Shown: in pieces, positions 6,934-11,272 of the stretch
How the letters are laid out: the number at the start of each line of letters is the position of its first letter
Position numbering within the stretch: position 1 is the first letter of the stretch
Assembly (NCBI RefSeq): GCF_000611645.1
Contig: NW_014012215.1
Span: forward strand, 3,736-15,007
From: Monoraphidium neglectum
Lineage: Eukaryota; Chlorophyta; Chlorophyceae; Sphaeropleales; Selenastraceae
Reading direction: 5' to 3'
DNA length: 11,272 bases
Position numbers and translations under genes: made by a program
The notes under the pieces: model-generated
The model's database searches: none
Told to the model about the DNA's origin: nothing
What the model saw: only the letters and a program-made list of their open reading frames with translations

Positions 6934-8190
6934 ATGTTTGCGCGGCGCAAGGCCGCCAAGCGGTTCAGCTTGCTGCTGCTGGAGGATGAAGAGCTTTATG
7001 TCAAGGACTGGGTCGCGACGTGCAGGCAAGCAGTTTTTTTTACCTGTCACATGCATCTATCATATACGCGGTTCTCGTGCGGTTCCCAAAACTTGTTTTC
7101 TGGGAGTGGTGGAGGGGGAAAGCGTAGTACATGAGCAGCTGCGCCGAAAGCAGCTGCTTATCAGCGATGCAAAACCTATGCAAATGACGTACCTGTTGGG
7201 GCACATGCTCTCCTGCCTCAAAAAGCTTGCACACAAACACACGTGCGACTGCGCACACTTCATACACACAATTGAAGATGGCCCTCGTCTGTCGAGGGCA
7301 ACTGGTCCGGCGCCGAGCGGCTGCCGGGGCGGCTGCGGCTGGCCACCAAGTCGCTGTTCTTTGAGCCTGACGATATCAGGGTGCCTATAGCCAGGTGAGG
7401 ATAACCCGCAGCCCTAGGACACACGCGTTCAGGGTGCGGGCTTTTCCAGGGCAGCAGCTGGGCTCGTCTGATGCCCTGCACGCAGTGGCGCCGGCAGATG
7501 TACAAGCCCTGGGGTAGCGCGAGGGCGGTACGATGACATCAGCATGGTCACATTTAGCCAGGAGGGCCTAACCAACCGATTGGCCAAAACAGTGACACAG
7601 GCTTGGCACCAGAATTGACCGCGGAACGGGCGTATCCCTGTGCCGCTGGCCTTTCGTTTGGCCTGAGCAAAGGGGGACAGCAAGCCTCAACTCTGCTCCC
7701 GGGGCTCCCGTCATCACCCTGTGCTGAGCGAGCCCCTCTGAAAATGCGCGTGCCGCGTGTCGCGCGACGCCCCGGCCTCCCCAGGCTGCCGTTTTCTGCG
7801 CTGACGCGGCTGGAGGCGGAGGGCAGCCAGGCCGTGGTGCTGAGCACGACGCAGGTGACGCGCATGAAGGTCAACTGCGAGGACGCGCCCTACGCAACGG
7901 ACAAGGTGGGGCCGGGGGATTTGTCTGGGTGCCTTCTCACGCACTTGCATCACTTCAGTATCAGTGTAGCTTCCGACCCCACGACCTTCACAACCATCGA
8001 ACGTGAAAGAGCCTGGCTGCACATGCGTATTGAGTCGTGCATGAGCAGGCACACACGTGCGCATGACCGCGCTGCCAGTTTTATCTCGTGAGTTGCTTTC
8101 TTAAACAGTGTTGGTGGCCCCCTTGTCCTCCCACCCTCGCCGTTTGCCAATCGCCGCCTCCCTTGGAATCACCACCACCACCACCGCCAC

Positions 8191-8227
<37 letters not shown>

Positions 8228-9878
8228 AACCATCACCCCCAACCACCACCATCACCACCCCTCCTGGCCCCGCCCCAGGGCAAGCCCTCCACCTGGGTGT
8301 TTGTGCTGTCATACGCCAGGCTGGATGACGTGCTGCCCCTCGCACACGAGTGCCTGGCCGTCAGCAGGCTGCCCTCCCCAGAGCGGTGAGCGGCGCTTTG
8401 CTTTGCTTCGCTTTGCTCTGCCTTGTTGCAAGCTTCCCGGCCAGGTGGGGGGCGCGGGCCGGCAGTCGGCGGGGAGGGGCTTAGGGGTCCGGCATGCTGG
8501 CGGACGGGCGGCGTGTCAGGGAGCGGCCGGTGGGGGCGACATCCTTGTGGGGGGGGGGATGCGCATCCGTGGCTTGGCTGTGATTAGCTCCTGGCAGCCC
8601 CTATATGGCTGGTGTTTTCGTGCACAGTACCCAGTCCCTGTATACGCCCCTTGCTTTGTTGCTCATGTTTGTCAATTCCATGCCGTGTGCCGCTCGCCAA
8701 TCCACGCCACGCGCATTCTGTCGGCGGCCCCTCGTAATACCCTAAACCCATGATACGGTAACCCTAAACCCATGATACGGTAAACAATCTCCCCAGCTCC
8801 CAGATGCTGGAGGCCCTGGCGCGCGCCCGCGAGGACGCGGCGCGCTTCGACAGCAGCCGGCTCGCGGACTTTGGGGAGCGCCTGCTGTGGGAGGGCCCCG
8901 CGGCGCAGCTGAGCCCGCTGGTGCGGGAGCCGGGGCGGCTGGCACTCAGCGACGCGCGGGTCTACTTCCAGCCGCTCTACAACGTGGCGGGTGCGGGGTT
9001 GAGGGTTGCGGGTTGAGGGTCTAGGGTCTAGGGTCTACTTCCAGCCGCTCTATAATGTGGCCAACGCAGGGCAGTTGACGCGTGCGGTCGGTTCGTCCGC
9101 TCGTGATCGCTCCATATCTGCAGCGAGCGTGGCTGCAGCGTGCAGGCCGGGGCGCACGGCCGCTCCTGACACGCTCTGCAGCGGAGTCAGCGCCGAGGTC
9201 GGATGCGTGCGTTGGGGCAAGGGGTGGCAACACCTTCCCAGGAGCTGCCGGGCGGGATCAGCCAGTGAGTTGCAAGCCGTCTTACTCCTCACCCTCCGAC
9301 TTGTTCAACGCCCCACGCACGCACAATACCCTCTTCCCCTCTCCTCCCATTCCTGGGGCAGGCGACTCCCCGGTGCGGAGCCACCCCCTCGCCGCCGTCG
9401 CCGCCGTCGCGCGCCGCCGCGCCGCGCTGCGGCCCATGGGCCTGGAGGTCTTCTTCGTATCGCCCGCGGCGGGGCCAGGCGGCGCGCCAGGCGGCGGAGG
9501 CGGTGGCGGGGCCAAGGCGGCAGCGGGGCCGTTTTGGGAGGGGCCGAGCGCCTTCTTTGCCTTTAGGTGAGCCCAAAGGACCTCTACTGATTCCAGTGCA
9601 TTTGGCTGGGTTAGTTGTTTGCAAATTGGTTACTTGTGTAGATGTTGTGGCGACATGCGATTCGGCACTCCCTGCATAATGCGACTGCTGCTGCTGCAGC
9701 AGGGGTGCCCTAGCATTGGTCCTCCCACCGGCACCCCCAGGGCACCCCCATCCCTTGCCGCCCGCCTCGCCTCTGCTGCGCCCGCCACCCGCAGGTGTGA
9801 GGCCGACAGGGAGAGGGTCATCAGCCTCATGCGCTCGCAGCCCGCGCTCGGCGCCGCCGTCGCAACAATTGCCGGCGC

Positions 9879-9974
<96 letters not shown>

Positions 9975-10654
9975 CGCAGGTGCCGGGGGTGGCACGGCGT
10001 CTTCCCAGGCGTCCGTACCCCCAACCCCACCCGGCCCCGGCTCCCCGCCGTCGCCGCCGCCGCCGTCGCACGAGGCGGCTGCGGCGCTGCTCGACGCGGG
10101 CGCGGGCGGGTGGCTGGCGCGCGTCACGGTCGCGTGGCAGCGGGGGCGTCTGTCAAACTTCGACTACCTCCTATACCTGAACCTCGCGGCCGGCAGATCT
10201 TTCAACGATCTCGCCCAATGGCCCGTCTTCCCCTGGGTACTCGCCGATTACACCTCGGACCGCCTCGATCTTTCGAACCCGTCCACCTTCCGCGATCTGG
10301 GCCGCCCGATGGGGGCGCAGTCCGAGGGGCGGCTGCGGGACTTCCGGCGGCGGTTCAAGGAGATGGCGTCGCTGCCGCCTGACGTGCTGGGGGGACCGCC
10401 CTTCATGTATGGCACCCACTACTCGACACCAGGGTGCGGGGGGTGGGGTTCGCTGCGCGAGGAGCGCGAGCTGCTTGCGAAGGGCACGTTGCGTTGTTTT
10501 GATTGGTTGTTTCAACAGCAGCGAGGGCTACGGCAGCCGCTGTCGGCTGCGGGACAAGGGCGATTATCATCAGAGGGAGCGCCAAAGCATCTCCGCACCG
10601 GAACACGCCTCCCTCAAACGCACGCACCTGCGCGCGCACATGCACACGCTCACG

Positions 10655-10695
<41 letters not shown>

Positions 10696-11008
10696 ACACG
10701 CACACGCACACGCACACGCACACGCACACACAGACACACACACAACACACACACACACACACGCACACGCACACGCACACACAGACACACACATAACACA
10801 CACACACAACACACACACACACATGCGCGCGCGCGCAGCTACGTCCTGTACTGGCTCGTCCGCGCCGCACCCGGCCACATGCTGCGCCTGCAAGCCGGCC
10901 GCTTTGACTCCCCGGACCGCCTGTTTGGGGGCATCGCCGAGGCCTGGGGCAGCGCCACCAGCGGCCCAACAGACGTGAAGGAGCTGATTCCAGAGTTTTA
11001 CATGCCCG
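6934..11008 (+). CDS. FAN/NSMAF-type BEACH domain protein, partial (3' end off the right edge)
   Basis: BEACH proteins are large cytoplasmic scaffolds of membrane traffic; animal FAN couples TNF receptor 1 to neutral sphingomyelinase. Exons (intron phase after each): 6934-7025 (2), 7278-7394 (2), 7785-7905 (0), 8279-8385 (2), 8797-8990 (1), 9362-9566 (2), 9795-10433 (2), 10839-11008 (1), about 548 residues. The order matches human FAN throughout. [12 protein letters not shown] is the N-terminus. [16 protein letters not shown] and [12 protein letters not shown] form a GRAM-like module. [15 protein letters not shown] follows. [15 protein letters not shown], then RPMGLEVFF and FFAFR, form the PH-like module. 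After a polyQ linker comes [95 protein letters not shown] 6934 fits the family start. The BEACH remainder and WD40 repeats are outside. Intron 1 may use a GC donor. An algal role in sphingolipid signalling is not implied. Confidence 0.93.
7026..7277 (+). other. FAN-like gene intron 1, possible GC-AG intron
   Basis: The best donor by consensus is TGCAG|GCAAGC at 7026, a GC donor in the strong context typical of GC-AG introns. A GT donor (GCGAC|GTGCAG, GT at 7020-7021) has the same phase 2 and would remove two residues. The acceptor is TTGAAG (AG 7276-7277), which gives WPSSVEGNW before the GRAM-like module in frame. Confidence 0.55.
8170..8278 (+). repeat. ACC/CA simple repeats at the 3' end of FAN intron 3
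   Basis: An (ACC)n stretch is followed by a (CA)n run of about 15 units (8195-8225) and then C-rich sequence up to the acceptor CGCCCCAG (AG 8277-8278). The C/A tract occupies the place of the usual polypyrimidine tract. Confidence 0.85.
8740..8783. repeat. Two exact 22-bp units containing telomeric CCCTAAACCC, just before FAN exon 5
   Basis: 8740-8761 and 8762-8783 are identical; each begins CCCTAAACCCATGATACGG. CCCTAAA is the C-strand of the TTTAGGG telomere repeat of plants and Chlorella. The pair ends 13 bp before the exon 5 acceptor CCCCAG (AG 8795-8796). Confidence 0.92.
8958..9061. repeat. Duplicated 3' end of FAN exon 5 separated by degenerate telomere-like G-rich repeats
   Basis: 8958-8988 (exon 5 tail, encoding VYFQPLYNV) recurs at 9031-9061 inside intron 5 with 29 of 31 bases identical. 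The two differences are TAC to TAT and AAC to AAT, both synonymous. The spacer (8999-9033) is made of TTGAGGG, TTGCGGG and TCTAGGG units resembling degenerate TTTAGGG. Read-through from exon 5 stops at TGA in the spacer, so the second copy is not translated with the first. Confidence 0.9.
9880..9972 (+). repeat. Uninterrupted (CAG)31 polyglutamine-coding repeat
   Basis: Thirty-one CAG codons without interruption, in frame in FAN exon 7, followed by CAC. They form a polyQ tract in the linker between the PH-like module and BEACH, next to Gly/Ala- and Pro/Ser-rich low-complexity sequence. Confidence 0.95.
10616..10838 (+). repeat. CA/CGCA microsatellite filling the 3' half of FAN intron 7
   Basis: About 200 bp of (CA)n mixed with ACGC, CACAGA and CACAACACA variants, including near-repeats of a CGCACACACAGACACACA block, ends in ATGCGCGCGCGCGCAG, the acceptor for exon 8 (AG 10837-10838). 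There is no pyrimidine tract. Intron 7 starts at GT 10434-10435. Confidence 0.92.
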
Positions 11009-11272
11009 GTGAGACAACAGGGGGTGGGAGGGGGCCGGAGGGGCGGCGGCGAGGATCCACGGCCCGCCGGCCTTGAGGGGTGAACCCTGCAGACGGCGAG
11101 AGGGTGCGCGCTCGCTGCCGGGCGGCGCAAGGGCTGCTGGGCGGCGCCCTGCGGCCGCGTGTGCACAACCTTTGCTATGGTAGCTTCTGCTCGTCTCGTC
11201 CCTGTGCTCGCAGGCGTCTTTGTCACTGAGAGAGTGGCTGTCTCCGGCCTCAGCCGCAGCATGCTTCACGCC
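11009..11272 (+). other. Start of FAN intron 8 and following sequence, next exon not identified
   Basis: Donor CCCG|GTGAGA at 11009 ends exon 8 after EFYMP in phase 1. The next expected BEACH residues (a FLVN-like motif) are not seen before the window ends. The phase-1-compatible acceptors at 11091-11092 and 11212-11213 lead to sequence without this motif. Confidence 0.5.

Noticed and set aside
9289..10127. Minus-strand frames with poly-Leu, poly-Cys or poly-Ala tracts
   Set aside because: They are shadows of the plus-strand (CAG)31 repeat, which is in frame as Gln within a well-matched FAN exon.
10403..11269. Minus-strand frames with long alternating Val/Cys tracts, up to 288 codons
   Set aside because: They are the translation of the CA/TG microsatellite opposite real FAN exons 7 and 8.
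11214..11272. Possible FAN exon 9 after acceptor GCTCGCAG
   Set aside because: The phase fits and the frame is open to the window end, but the residues do not match the FLVN-containing BEACH segment expected here. An 11-nt micro-exon at 11093-11103 is equally unproved.
1..11272. CRISPR arrays, bacterial operons or a defence system
   Set aside because: Spliced eukaryotic genes, no spaced direct repeats of CRISPR type and no prokaryotic gene organisation are present.

Overview
The window is nuclear DNA from a eukaryote, most likely a green alga of the trebouxiophyte (Chlorella/Coccomyxa) type. The evidence is that it is GC-rich, its genes are broken by many short introns with GTGAGC/GTGCGG-like donors, TGTAA (the chlorophyte poly(A) signal) follows two genes at UTR distances, and one protein matches a chloroplast START-like family. 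CCCTAAA/TTTAGGG-type telomeric motifs also occur. The lineage is an inference; no rRNA or other direct marker is present.

Layout. (1) 99-1496, minus strand: the 5' two thirds of a gene for the TFIIF beta subunit (RAP30), running off the left edge. (2) 1497-1800: a head-to-head intergenic region with an 8-bp inverted repeat. (3) 1801-2493, plus strand: an intronless bacterial-type glutathione S-transferase, with an in-frame basic extension back to 1648 that could be a targeting peptide. (4) 2494 to about 4164: UTR and intergenic sequence with a double TGTAA at 3105. (5) about 4380-5312, plus strand: a three-exon START/polyketide-cyclase-like gene of the plant chloroplast type, with 5' exon(s) unresolved and TGTAA signals at 5724 and 5750. 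(6) 5313-6423: no gene recognised. (7) 6425-6853, plus strand: the end of an unidentified gene with an ELM2-like motif. (8) 6934-11008 and beyond, plus strand: eight exons (about 548 residues) of a FAN/NSMAF-type BEACH protein, with two GRAM/PH-like modules, a pure (CAG)31 polyglutamine tract and the first part of the BEACH domain. The rest of BEACH and any WD40 repeats lie past the right edge.

The four recognisable genes look like ordinary housekeeping or trafficking genes and do not form one system. The unusual material is in the non-coding and repeat structure. FAN exon 5 is bracketed by telomere-like repeats of opposite polarity, and its last 31 bp are duplicated in the following intron with two synonymous changes. 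The same gene carries a long CAG tract, CA microsatellites that run up to splice acceptors, and a possible GC-AG intron. A perfect 12-bp hairpin lies just upstream of the ELM2-like exon. All exon models come from splice consensus, reading-frame phase and remembered family sequence; no alignment or transcript data were available.
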